From positions 1 through 6,746 of the forward strand of contig JADHKY010000058.1 in assembly GCA_016780945.1 (NCBI GenBank): DNA of 6,746 nucleotides, given 5' to 3'. Of the stretch, positions 1 to 6,443 are shown piece by piece. Both the position numbers and the translations under genes were made by a program. Each line of letters starts with the position of its first letter. Position 1 is the stretch's first letter. Source of the stretch: Aquiluna sp. GTDB lineage: Bacteria > Actinomycetota > Actinomycetes > Actinomycetales > Microbacteriaceae. The notes under the pieces are model-generated. The model was not told where the DNA came from and ran no database searches. It worked only from the letters and a program-made list of their open reading frames with translations.

Positions 1-2790
1 AACTGGGAGAATCTTGGCGATAACACCCTTGTTGCCGTGACGGCCAGCAAGCTTGTCACCCTCGGTGATCTTGCGCTTCTGGGCGATGTGAACAACAACT
101 CTGCGGTTCACACCGGCTCCGAGCTCGTCGCCATCTTCAGCGTCGAATACTTTGACACCAATGACGGTTCCGCCCTCGCCGTGTGGGACCTTCAAAGAGG
201 TGTCGCGCACCTCTCGGCTCTTCTCGTTGAAGATCGCGCGAAGTAGTCGCTCCTCTGCAGAGAGCTCGGTCTCACCCTTAGGGGTTACCTTTCCGACCAG
301 GATGTCTCCCGGGCGGACCTCTGCACCAATGCGGACGATGCCCATGTCGTCTAGCTGAGCTAGGGCTTCGATCGAGATGTTTGGAAGGTCGGAGGTAATC
401 TCCTCGGCACCGAGCTTGGTGTCGCGAGCATCAACCTCATACTCCTCGATGTGAATCGAAGACATGGTGTCCTGCTTCACAAGCTCCTGGCTCAGGATGA
501 TCGCGTCCTCGAAGTTGTAGCCCTCCCATGGCATGAATGCCACAAGCAGGTTCTTACCCAGCGCCAACTCACCGTTCTCGGTGGATGGACCGTCGGCAAG
601 CACGTCACCGACCTCAACGCGCTGACCAACCTCAACGATTACTCGCTGGTTGATTGCGGTTCCCTGGTTCGAGCGGTCGAACTTACGAAGTGGGTAGGTG
701 GAGCGCTTCTTGTTGTCGTTGTGGACGGTGATCTCGTCGGCGTCAATCTCTTCGACGACACCCGCCTGATCTGCAACCACAACAGCACCGGAGTCAATGG
801 CAGCAATACGCTCCATGCCGGTACCAACAAACGGGCTGTCTGCGCGAAGCAGTGGCACAGCCTGACGCTGCATGTTCGCACCCATCAGAGCACGTGACGA
901 GTCATCGTGCTCGAGGAATGGAATCAGAGACGTAGAGACTGAAGCCAGCTGACGCGGGGAGACATCGATGTAGTCAACGTCTGCTGCGTCCACCTCAACG
1001 ATGTCGCCACGGAAGCGAGCAAAGGCCTTTGGACCCTTGAGGGAGCCGTCGTCACTCAATGGAGTGTCAGCACCTGCGATTACCTTGCCGTCTTCGCTAG
1101 CTGCATCTAGGTACTCAACGGTCCTTGATGGCTTGCCGTTCTTAACAGCACGGTAAGGGGTCTCGATAAAGCCAAAGCTGTTGATCCGGCTGAATGCGGT
1201 AAGCGATCCAATCAGACCGATGTTTGGACCTTCTGGGGTCTCAACCGGGCACATCCTTCCGTAGTGGGAAGGGTGAACGTCACGAACCTCCATTTGGGCA
1301 CGCTCACGAGCGATACCACCAGGACCCAGGGCCGAGAGACGACGCTTGTGAGCGAGGCCTGCAAGAGGGTTGTTCTGATCCATGAACTGCGACAGCTGGC
1401 TTGCTCCGAAGAACTCCTTTAGAGCCGAGACAACTGGACGCAGGTTAATAAGGGTCTGAGGAGTGATCGCCTCAATGTCCTGGGTGGACATGCGCTCGCG
1501 AACCACGCGCTCCATACGGCTAAGGCCGATGCGGACCTGGTTCTGGATTAGCTCGCCAACGCTGCGAATGCGGCGGTTGGAGAAGTCATCGATGTCATCA
1601 GAGCGGACCGAGAGGTTTACCTTCTTGCCGTTCATCTTGATAGCAAACTCTGCGTTCTGCGAGCTTGATGAAACGTTGTTGGCAAGAACTAGGTCAAAGA
1701 GCAGAAGGTACTTCAGGGTGCTAACAATGTCAGCACGCGTAAGCGTGGTGATGTTGGCTTCCTCTTCAATCTGAAGCTTGCGGTTGATCTTGTGGCGACC
1801 AACGCGAGCGAGGTTGTAGCGCTTTGACTCAAAGTATGTGGAGCGCAGCCAAGCATCAGCTACCTCACTACCTGCAGCCTCACCGCGAACCTTGCGGTAG
1901 ACCTCACGAAGCGCCTCTTCCTTGCTCAGGATTGGGTTAGCGAAGACCTTTGACTCGTCATACTCAAGAGTTCTCTCGATGATGTCTTCGTCGAACTTCA
2001 TGCCCAGTGGGCTTGCCTCAACGGCAGCCTTGATGTCTGAGAACTCTGCACGAATCTCGTCCTTAGTGAAGCCAAGGGCCTTGAGGAAGATAGTCGCGGA
2101 GACCTTGGTCTTGCGATCGACCTGCACCTGCAGAATCGGCTGGCCAAATCGAGCTGCTGGCTTTCTCTCGTCCTTGACCCACTCGGTCAAAAACTCTAGG
2201 TAGCTTCCGCGGCTTGGAATGATCTGGGCCTTGTTGTTGCGAACGTCAAGGTTTCCGGTGGTGTTGGTCGACACCGAGAAGTAGACACCTGGTGAGCGAA
2301 CCAGCTGAGACACAACCACGCGCTCGGTGCCATTGATAATGAAGGTTCCCTTGCCGGTCATTACCGGGAAGTCACCCATGAACACGGTCTGGCTCTTGAT
2401 CTCACCGGTTAGGTAGTTGGTGAACTCGGCCTTGATGTAGAGCGGCTGGGTGTAGCTCTTACCCTTCTCCTTGCACTCGTCAGGGGTGTAGGGAGGGTCG
2501 AATAGTTCTGGGTCGGAGAACGAAAGGCCCATCTTCGCATCCTGGGCAGCATTGCTGCTGTCCTCAATTGGGCTGATCTCCTCGAAGACCTCGTCGAGGC
2601 CGGTCTTGGCAGCCTTGCCAGCGATTGCTCGCCAGGCAGGTGCTCCTACTAGCCAGTCAAAGCTCTCAGTCTGAAGCGAGAGTAGGTCTGGAATCTCTAC
2701 CGGGTCAGAGTGCTTGGCAAATGAAGGCCTCTGAGCGGTTCTAGATGTGTTTGCGGACTTGGTGGTTTTAGCGTTTTTCGCAGCAGCCAA
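1..2790 (-). CDS. rpoB: DNA-directed RNA polymerase subunit beta, partial (C-terminus beyond window)
   Basis: This is the beta subunit of RNA polymerase, which forms one side of the active-site cleft and is the target of rifamycins. The frame is open for 930 codons with no stop. Recognisable blocks, numbered from the TTG start, are: a Lys/Ala/Thr-rich N-terminus (1-25); the conserved block ending SQLVRSPGVY (151-170); the rifampicin region from SQLSQFMDQNNPL through HKRRLSALGP (D471, H481, S486 equal E. coli D516, H526, S531); GRMCPVETPEGPNIG (511-525); MPWEGYNFEDAI (753-764, with E761/D762 near the active site); and KLAGRHGNKG with K913 and K921, matching E. coli K1065 and K1073. S486 to K921 spans 435 residues against 542 in E. 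coli, so the large E. coli-type insertion is absent. About 230 C-terminal residues are missing at the window edge. The TTG start is chosen because an AGGGG lies 8 nt upstream and an in-frame TAA (2815-2817) allows little further extension; no ATG or GTG start lies between them. Identity is certain; the exact start is probable. Confidence 0.98.
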   Translation of the reverse strand, partial: MAAAKNAKTTKSANTSRTAQRPSFAKHSDPVEIPDLLSLQTESFDWLVGAPAWRAIAGKAAKTGLDEVFEEISPIEDSSNAAQDAKMGLSFSDPELFDPPYTPDECKEKGKSYTQPLYIKAEFTNYLTGEIKSQTVFMGDFPVMTGKGTFIINGTERVVVSQLVRSPGVYFSVSTNTTGNLDVRNNKAQIIPSRGSYLEFLTEWVKDERKPAARFGQPILQVQVDRKTKVSATIFLKALGFTKDEIRAEFSDIKAAVEASPLGMKFDEDIIERTLEYDESKVFANPILSKEEALREVYRKVRGEAAGSEVADAWLRSTYFESKRYNLARVGRHKINRKLQIEEEANITTLTRADIVSTLKYLLLFDLVLANNVSSSSQNAEFAIKMNGKKVNLSVRSDDIDDFSNRRIRSVGELIQNQVRIGLSRMERVVRERMSTQDIEAITPQTLINLRPVVSALKEFFGASQLSQFMDQNNPLAGLAHKRRLSALGPGGIARERAQMEVRDVHPSHYGRMCPVETPEGPNIGLIGSLTAFSRINSFGFIETPYRAVKNGKPSRTVEYLDAASEDGKVIAGADTPLSDDGSLKGPKAFARFRGDIVEVDAADVDYIDVSPRQLASVSTSLIPFLEHDDSSRALMGANMQRQAVPLLRADSPFVGTGMERIAAIDSGAVVVADQAGVVEEIDADEITVHNDNKKRSTYPLRKFDRSNQGTAINQRVIVEVGQRVEVGDVLADGPSTENGELALGKNLLVAFMPWEGYNFEDAIILSQELVKQDTMSSIHIEEYEVDARDTKLGAEEITSDLPNISIEALAQLDDMGIVRIGAEVRPGDILVGKVTPKGETELSAEERLLRAIFNEKSREVRDTSLKVPHGEGGTVIGVKVFDAEDGDELGAGVNRRVVVHIAQKRKITEGDKLAGRHGNKGVIAKILPV

Positions 2791-2798
2791 AGTGAATA

Positions 2799-2803
2799 CC
2801 CCT
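2799..2803 (-). promoter_or_regulatory. Ribosome binding site of rpoB
   Basis: The minus strand reads AGGGG followed by an 8-nt spacer and then TTG. This is the only purine-rich element close to the start and it supports TTG at 2790-2788 as the initiation codon. It is a moderate, not perfect, match to the Shine-Dalgarno consensus. It sits inside the short palindrome CCCTAGGG (2800-2807). Confidence 0.55.
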
Positions 2804-2921
2804 AGGGAAGTTAGTTAGGTTTGGGCGGAAATTCGCATACCTAAACCGTGACGAGCCACAATTTGCATCGCGCCAGACAACCGCTATTTATCGCCGGGCA
2901 GGGTTAGGGAAGCAAACCTCT

Positions 2922-2951
2922 ATCCTAAAGGGGGAGAATTATGCTACGCAA
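2922..2951 (-). promoter_or_regulatory. Candidate rpoB promoter (TTGCGT - 18 bp - TAGGAT)
   Basis: On the minus strand TTGCGT (2951-2946) is followed after 18 bp by TAGGAT (2927-2922), a TANNNT-type -10 box common in Actinobacteria. Upstream of the -35 are A/T-rich tracts (AATTTTAAG, TAAAAAA) that resemble an UP element. The predicted start near 2915 would give a leader of about 125 nt. Two alternatives exist: CATAAT at 2943-2938 with a poor -35, and TTGCTT (2915-2910) - 17 bp - GATAAA (2892-2887). They could be tandem promoters. This rests on pattern reading only. Confidence 0.35.
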
Positions 2952-2973
2952 CTTAAAATTCCGCAGGTTTTTT

Positions 2974-2995
2974 ACTAATTTGTGACCAAATTAGT
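2974..2995. repeat. Perfect AT-rich inverted repeat spanning the smpB stop codon
   Basis: ACTAATTTG (2974-2982) and CAAATTAGT (2987-2995) are exact inverted copies, 9 bp each, separated by 4 nt. The smpB TAA stop (2993-2991) lies in one arm. In the smpB transcript the stem is followed by a run of A, not U, so it is not a canonical intrinsic terminator for smpB. On the plus strand the repeat is followed by only four Ts before a C. It could be an operator upstream of rpoB, a 3'-end stabilising hairpin, or a weak terminator. The stem is low in GC. Confidence 0.6.
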
Positions 2996-3467
2996 TTTCA
3001 CGGGTTTTTTGCTCTCTAATAGCCTTGTTCATTTCCCGCTTCGCGTCTTTTTCTTTTAGGGTCTCGCGCTTGTCATAGTCCTTCTTACCCCGCGCCAGAC
3101 CAATCTCAACCTTGGCGTAGCCGTCCTTGAAATAAAGGCTTATCGGGATGAGGGTGTAGCCGGTCTCTTTCGACTTCCCAGCTAGCTTTGCAATGTCTTT
3201 TTTCGCGAGCAAGAGTTTGCGCTTTCGCCTCGGCGCGTGGTTAGTCCAAGACCCTTGCGTGAACTCGGGGATATACGCATTTTCAAGCCAAAGCTCTCCC
3301 CCATCAACTAAGGCGTAGGCATCGGTCAAAGATGCCTTGCCCTGACGCAGGGCCTTGACCTCTGTCCCGGACAGCACAATGCCAGCCTCATAGACGTCGT
3401 CTATGAAGTAGTCGTAGCGAGCTCGCTTGTTATTGGCAATGAGCTTCTGACCACGCTCGCGTGGCAT
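2991..3467 (-). CDS. smpB: SsrA-binding protein SmpB
   Basis: SmpB binds tmRNA (SsrA) and carries it into the A site of stalled ribosomes, so the broken mRNA is released and the nascent protein tagged for degradation. The 158-residue product has the usual family length and its hallmarks: GTEVKALR (34-41), NAYIPEF (63-69), the basic PRRKRKLLL (79-87), and TLIPISLYFKDGYAKVEIGL running into ARGKKDYDKRE (105-135). The last ~28 residues are strongly charged and lysine/arginine-rich, as expected for the tail that enters the mRNA channel. ATG is preceded by AGGAG with a 6-nt spacer; this site overlaps the ftsX stop codon, so smpB is very probably translated from the ftsEX message. The stop codon is TAA. 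No tmRNA gene is in the window, and the 200-bp gap downstream is too short for one. Confidence 0.97.
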   Translation of the reverse strand: MPRERGQKLIANNKRARYDYFIDDVYEAGIVLSGTEVKALRQGKASLTDAYALVDGGELWLENAYIPEFTQGSWTNHAPRRKRKLLLAKKDIAKLAGKSKETGYTLIPISLYFKDGYAKVEIGLARGKKDYDKRETLKEKDAKREMNKAIREQKTREN

Positions 3468-3473
3468 GGGGGT

Positions 3474-3478
3474 CTCCT
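3474..3478 (-). promoter_or_regulatory. Ribosome binding site of smpB, overlapping the ftsX stop
   Basis: The minus strand reads AGGAG then ACCCCC then ATG. The motif overlaps the ftsX TAG stop (3479-3477), a layout typical of translationally coupled genes, and it is the clearest Shine-Dalgarno site in the window. Confidence 0.75.
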
Positions 3479-4391
3479 AGGTCCTTAGGTGCCTGAAGGT
3501 AGAAATACCCGAGGCTAGGACAGCGAGAATAGCACCGAGGCTAAGAACAAAAGGAGCGACCTGGAGCACGTCCGCGGTGGTTACAAAATTCGCGAAGGCA
3601 AGCTCTAGCGCGAGCGAGTCGGTGAGGTAGTTCTCAACCAGAAAGACATTTAGGCCAATTGCCAGGCCTCCACCCGCCAAGGCCGCCAGCAGACCCTCGA
3701 GAATGAAAGGCAACTGAATTGATGCGCTGGATGCACCCACCAGCCTCATGATTGCGATCTCTTTTCTCCTGGCAAAGGCGCTGAGCCGGATTGTGGTCGC
3801 GGTCAGAAGCGCGGCACTGAAAAGCATGACCGCCGCGATAGAACCCGCCGCCACACTCGCCCCGTTTAGCAAACCAATGATTGGATCGAAATAGCTGCGC
3901 TGGTCAGCGACCGATGCCACCCCGGGCTGGGACTCAAAGGCCTCAACCACCAGCTCCGCGCTCTCCGGGTCGGCCAAAGAGACCCAGTAGGTGGCATTGA
4001 GCTGCTCCGGGTTGAGATACTGCGCTGCGCTGAGCTCCGAACTTTCTTCAAGCAGTCTCTGGTAGGCCTCCTCCTGACTCTCAAAGTAGTAGGTGTCAAT
4101 GTAGGGAGCCAGCGCGGTTGACTTCAGCTGTGCCGCAACCGCAATCTGCTGGGACTGGGTTATCGCCCCAGCCTCACATACAAGCTCAGACTCAAAGTCA
4201 TTGCAGAGGTAGATCGCGATCTGAGCCTTGTCGTACCAGTAGTTCTTTAGGTTCCCCACCTGCACCTGCAACAGCGCAGCAACCGCGACAAAGCTCAGCG
4301 ATACGAAGCTCACCAGGACAATTGAGAGCACCATAGAGAGGTTTCCCCGGATACCCTCCCAGAGCTCCCTGAGAACAAATGAGATTCTCAT
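3477..4391 (-). CDS. ftsX: Cell division protein FtsX (FtsEX ABC-type complex, membrane subunit)
   Basis: FtsX is the membrane half of FtsEX, which uses ATP binding and hydrolysis by FtsE to switch on peptidoglycan hydrolases outside the cell during division. The 304-residue protein has the family topology: a short cytoplasmic N-terminus (1-19), TM1 about 20-43, a large extracellular domain about 47-177, TM2 about 178-200, a cytoplasmic loop with the family motif RRKEIAIMRLVGAS (208-221), TM3 about 226-252 and TM4 about 275-297. Two cysteines (C63, C72) lie early in the extracellular domain and could form a disulphide; a similar pair is recalled in mycobacterial FtsX, where this domain binds the hydrolase RipC. 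The ATG overlaps the ftsE TGA in an ATGA junction, so the two are translationally coupled. No hydrolase gene adjoins it here. The stop codon is TAG. Confidence 0.96.
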   Translation of the reverse strand: MRISFVLRELWEGIRGNLSMVLSIVLVSFVSLSFVAVAALLQVQVGNLKNYWYDKAQIAIYLCNDFESELVCEAGAITQSQQIAVAAQLKSTALAPYIDTYYFESQEEAYQRLLEESSELSAAQYLNPEQLNATYWVSLADPESAELVVEAFESQPGVASVADQRSYFDPIIGLLNGASVAAGSIAAVMLFSAALLTATTIRLSAFARRKEIAIMRLVGASSASIQLPFILEGLLAALAGGGLAIGLNVFLVENYLTDSLALELAFANFVTTADVLQVAPFVLSLGAILAVLASGISTFRHLRT

Positions 4392-5107
4392 TCCTCACTC
4401 ACCTGCCCAATGGCGTCAGAGGGAATCTCGCGATAGCCGGCAGTCTGGGCATCTCGAACAATCCTGCCCTCGCTCACCTCGATTACTCGCTTCTGCATCT
4501 GGTCCACGATGCCGCGGTCGTGAGTTGCCATGACAATGGTTGTCCCCGAGAGATTGATGCGCTCCAAAAGACCCATGATCTCTCTGCTGTTTCCAGGATC
4601 AAGATTTCCGGTTGGCTCATCGGCCAATAGCAGCTCAGGCCGATTCACGAGCGCTCTGGCAATGGCAACCCGCTGCTGCTCACCTCCAGAAAGGGCAGTG
4701 GGGTAGTTGGCAGACTTCTCCTCCAGCCCAACTAGCCTCAACACGTCGGGAACAGTGGTCTCAATAAAGGCCTTTGACTTCCCAATTACCTGCAGCGCGT
4801 AGGCAACGTTTTGGTAGACGGTCTTGTTTGTGAGCAGCCTAAAGTCCTGGAAGACAACGCCTAGTTTTCTGCGGTAGCTAGCAACCTGCGACTGCCGAAG
4901 CCTCGCCAAGTTCTCGCCCAAGACAAAGATCTCACCCTCATCCGGCTTTTCCTCGCGCAGCAGCATCCGAAGCAGGGTTGACTTACCAGAACCCGAGGAG
5001 CCAACCAGAAACACAAACTCTCCGCGGGAGATCTCGAGCCGAACATCATTAGCCGCGGATCCGCTTGCACCGCGGTAGGTCTTGGATACATTCTCGAGAC
5101 GAATCAT
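4388..5107 (-). CDS. ftsE: Cell division ATP-binding protein FtsE
   Basis: FtsE is the cytoplasmic ATPase of the FtsEX complex. The 239 residues contain a full ABC set: Walker A GSSGSGKST (36-44), Q-loop glutamine Q87 in VVFQDF, signature LSGGEQQR (139-146), Walker B LLLADEP (159-165, catalytic E164), D-loop NLD (168-170) and switch histidine H196 in ATHD. Spacing to ftsX (4-bp overlap) identifies it as FtsE and not another small ABC ATPase. The last ~20 residues form an acidic tail that is less conserved. The ATG lies 54 bp after the prfB stop. No good Shine-Dalgarno site precedes it (closest is AGG 11 nt upstream), but a TAGGCT box ends 9 nt upstream, suggesting a nearly leaderless transcript in addition to any read-through from prfB. 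Confidence 0.97.
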   Translation of the reverse strand: MIRLENVSKTYRGASGSAANDVRLEISRGEFVFLVGSSGSGKSTLLRMLLREEKPDEGEIFVLGENLARLRQSQVASYRRKLGVVFQDFRLLTNKTVYQNVAYALQVIGKSKAFIETTVPDVLRLVGLEEKSANYPTALSGGEQQRVAIARALVNRPELLLADEPTGNLDPGNSREIMGLLERINLSGTTIVMATHDRGIVDQMQKRVIEVSEGRIVRDAQTAGYREIPSDAIGQVSEE

Positions 5108-5116
5108 GCTGTGCCA

Positions 5117-5122
5117 AGCCTA
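5117..5122 (-). promoter_or_regulatory. Candidate -10 box for a near-leaderless ftsE transcript
   Basis: TAGGCT on the minus strand ends 9 nt before the ftsE ATG. Transcription starting 7 nt after the box would leave only about 3 nt of leader, consistent with the weak ribosome binding site. The same hexamer occurs before the tRNA-Ser at 6415-6410. No convincing -35 element is visible, so this is tentative. Confidence 0.3.
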
Positions 5123-5161
5123 GGTTGAAAGGTCCCAAGAGCCCCACTAGCGATGCGGGTG

Positions 5162-6268
5162 TTAGCTGTTTTGCTGAGCCCGCCATCTGATTCCGGAGGC
5201 AACAAAGCCGGCTAGCTTCCCGTTGAAGACGTCGTCAGGGTTATTCTCCTCGTGCTCCGTCCTGAGGTCCTTCACCATTTGATAAGGCGCCAGAACGTAG
5301 GAGCGCATCTGCTCACCCCAGCTAGCCTTCACGTCTCCCGCGAGCTGCTTCTTTTTTGCCTCGTCCTCTTTTAGCTTGATGTCTAAGAGCCTGGACTGCA
5401 AAACCCTCATGGCCTCGATCTTGTTCTGCAGCTGGGACTTCTCGTTTTGGCATGAGACCACGATGCCGGTTGGGATGTGGGTGATTCTCACCGCAGAGTC
5501 GGTGGTGTTCACCGACTGACCACCGGGACCTGAGGACCTGAAGACATCTACCCTGATCTCGCTGTCTGGAACCTCTACCTCGTTATCGCGCTCAATCAGC
5601 GGCACAACCTCAACCGCAGCAAATGAGGTTTGGCGCTTGCCGGCTGCATTAAAGGGGCTCATTCGAACTAGGCGGTGGGTACCAGACTCCACCGAGAGCT
5701 TTCCATAGGCATAGGGAGCCTCGAACTTCACAGAGCAGGACTTAATTCCGGCCCCTTCTGCATAGGACACGTCCAGCACATCGGCCTTCATCCCCTCGGT
5801 CTCTGAGTAGCGCAAATACATCCGCATCAGCATCTCGGCAAAGTCTGTTGCGTCATCGCCCCCAGCACCGCTTCGAATGTTCATGACTGCAGACCTTGAG
5901 TCATACTCGCCGCTGAGCATGGTCTCAGTCTCAAGATCCCCAAGTAGCGCCTCAAACTTGGAAAGCTCAGCCTGGGCCTCGCTGGCAGCAGCCGCGTCTT
6001 CCTCGGAGCTCGCAAGCCCAAGAAGGACTTCAGCATCATCAAGACCTGCGCTCAGCTCAGTCAGTCTTGAAAGGGTTAGCTTCTTGTGAGAGAGCGCAGA
6101 GGTTACCTGCTGGGCCCTTGCCTGATCGTCCCACAGCCCAGGCTCAGCCGCCTGCTGCTCAAGCTCAGAAATTTCGCTCTGTAGCCGCTTTGGGTCTAGC
6201 ACGCTGGCAACCTCAGAGAGTCTTGTCCTGAGGTTTCTAAGTAGGTCTTGTGGTTCTAATTCACTCAC
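5162..6268 (-). CDS. prfB: Peptide chain release factor 2 (RF2)
   Basis: RF2 recognises UAA and UGA stop codons and triggers release of the finished peptide in the ribosomal peptidyl-transferase centre. The 368-residue product has a helical N-terminal domain (about 1-115), the tripeptide anticodon SPF (204-206) that separates RF2 from RF1 (PxT), and the catalytic GGQ (249-251) in RSSGPGGQSVN; Q251 is the glutamine methylated by PrmC in the family. The usual C-terminal region follows, with many Lys/Glu. The start is GTG (6268-6266); an in-frame TAA at 6274-6272 rules out extension. The Shine-Dalgarno signal is weak (GGT 5 nt and AGG about 10 nt upstream). The N-terminal region where E. coli has its UGA frameshift site reads straight through (VLDPKRLQ, 23-30), so this gene has no programmed frameshift. 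It begins 44 bp after the tRNA-Ser CCA end and ends 54 bp before ftsE, with a TAA stop. Confidence 0.98.
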   Translation of the reverse strand: MSELEPQDLLRNLRTRLSEVASVLDPKRLQSEISELEQQAAEPGLWDDQARAQQVTSALSHKKLTLSRLTELSAGLDDAEVLLGLASSEEDAAAASEAQAELSKFEALLGDLETETMLSGEYDSRSAVMNIRSGAGGDDATDFAEMLMRMYLRYSETEGMKADVLDVSYAEGAGIKSCSVKFEAPYAYGKLSVESGTHRLVRMSPFNAAGKRQTSFAAVEVVPLIERDNEVEVPDSEIRVDVFRSSGPGGQSVNTTDSAVRITHIPTGIVVSCQNEKSQLQNKIEAMRVLQSRLLDIKLKEDEAKKKQLAGDVKASWGEQMRSYVLAPYQMVKDLRTEHEENNPDDVFNGKLAGFVASGIRWRAQQNS

Positions 6269-6312
6269 TAGTTACCAGCCTGACCTAATTTGCTAATTGC
6301 GATGAAGAAAAC

Positions 6313-6402
6313 TGGCGGTGACGGTGGGATTTGAACCCACGGTGGACTTTCACCCACACAACTTTTCGAGAGTTGCACCTTCGGCCGCTCGGACACGTCA
6401 CC
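6313..6402 (-). tRNA. tRNA-Ser (anticodon CGA)
   Basis: The minus strand folds as a class II tRNA. The acceptor arm pairs GGTGACG (6402-6396) with CGTCACC (6323-6317), 7 bp, followed by discriminator G and an encoded CCA (6315-6313). The anticodon stem CAACT/AGTTG encloses the loop CTCGAAA, giving anticodon CGA for the codon UCG. A long variable arm with GTGG/CCAC pairing, typical of serine tRNAs, precedes the T arm GTGGG-TTCAAAT-CCCAC. It lies between tadA and prfB on the same strand. Confidence 0.97.
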
Positions 6403-6409
6403 GCGGAAG

Positions 6410-6438
6410 AGCCTAGCAAAATAAGCCCCTCTAGAAAA
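6410..6438 (-). promoter_or_regulatory. Candidate promoter of tRNA-Ser
   Basis: An extended -10 element, TGC followed by TAGGCT (6415-6410), ends 7 nt before the mature tRNA 5' end, so transcription would begin almost at the tRNA itself. TTTTCT (6438-6433) sits 17 bp upstream as a poor -35. The element lies wholly in the 41-bp gap after tadA. The tRNA could also be processed from a tadA read-through transcript, and the promoter may continue into prfB, since no terminator hairpin is seen after the tRNA. Confidence 0.45.
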
Positions 6439-6443
6439 TGTGC

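Noticed and set aside
37..358. Two short overlapping plus-strand frames
   Set aside because: Antisense to the well-conserved RpoB segment before KLAGRHGNKG; no sign of independent coding.
451..897. Plus-strand open frame of 148 codons
   Set aside because: It lies entirely antisense to the conserved rpoB frame, has no recognisable domain, and is explained by the codon pattern of rpoB.
1463..2203. Two plus-strand open frames (1463-1774 and 1922-2203)
   Set aside because: Both are antisense shadows of rpoB with Ser/Arg-rich low-complexity translations and no family resemblance.
2791..2990. Possible tmRNA (ssrA) gene beside smpB
   Set aside because: The gap is only 200 bp, and no tRNA-Ala-like acceptor end or tag reading frame is visible.
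2961..2990. Intrinsic terminator after smpB
   Set aside because: The hairpin there has a low-GC stem and is followed by A residues on the transcript strand, so it fails the usual criteria.
4118..4630. Plus-strand frames opposite ftsX and ftsE
   Set aside because: They mirror intact, strongly conserved genes and their translations look unlike any protein family.
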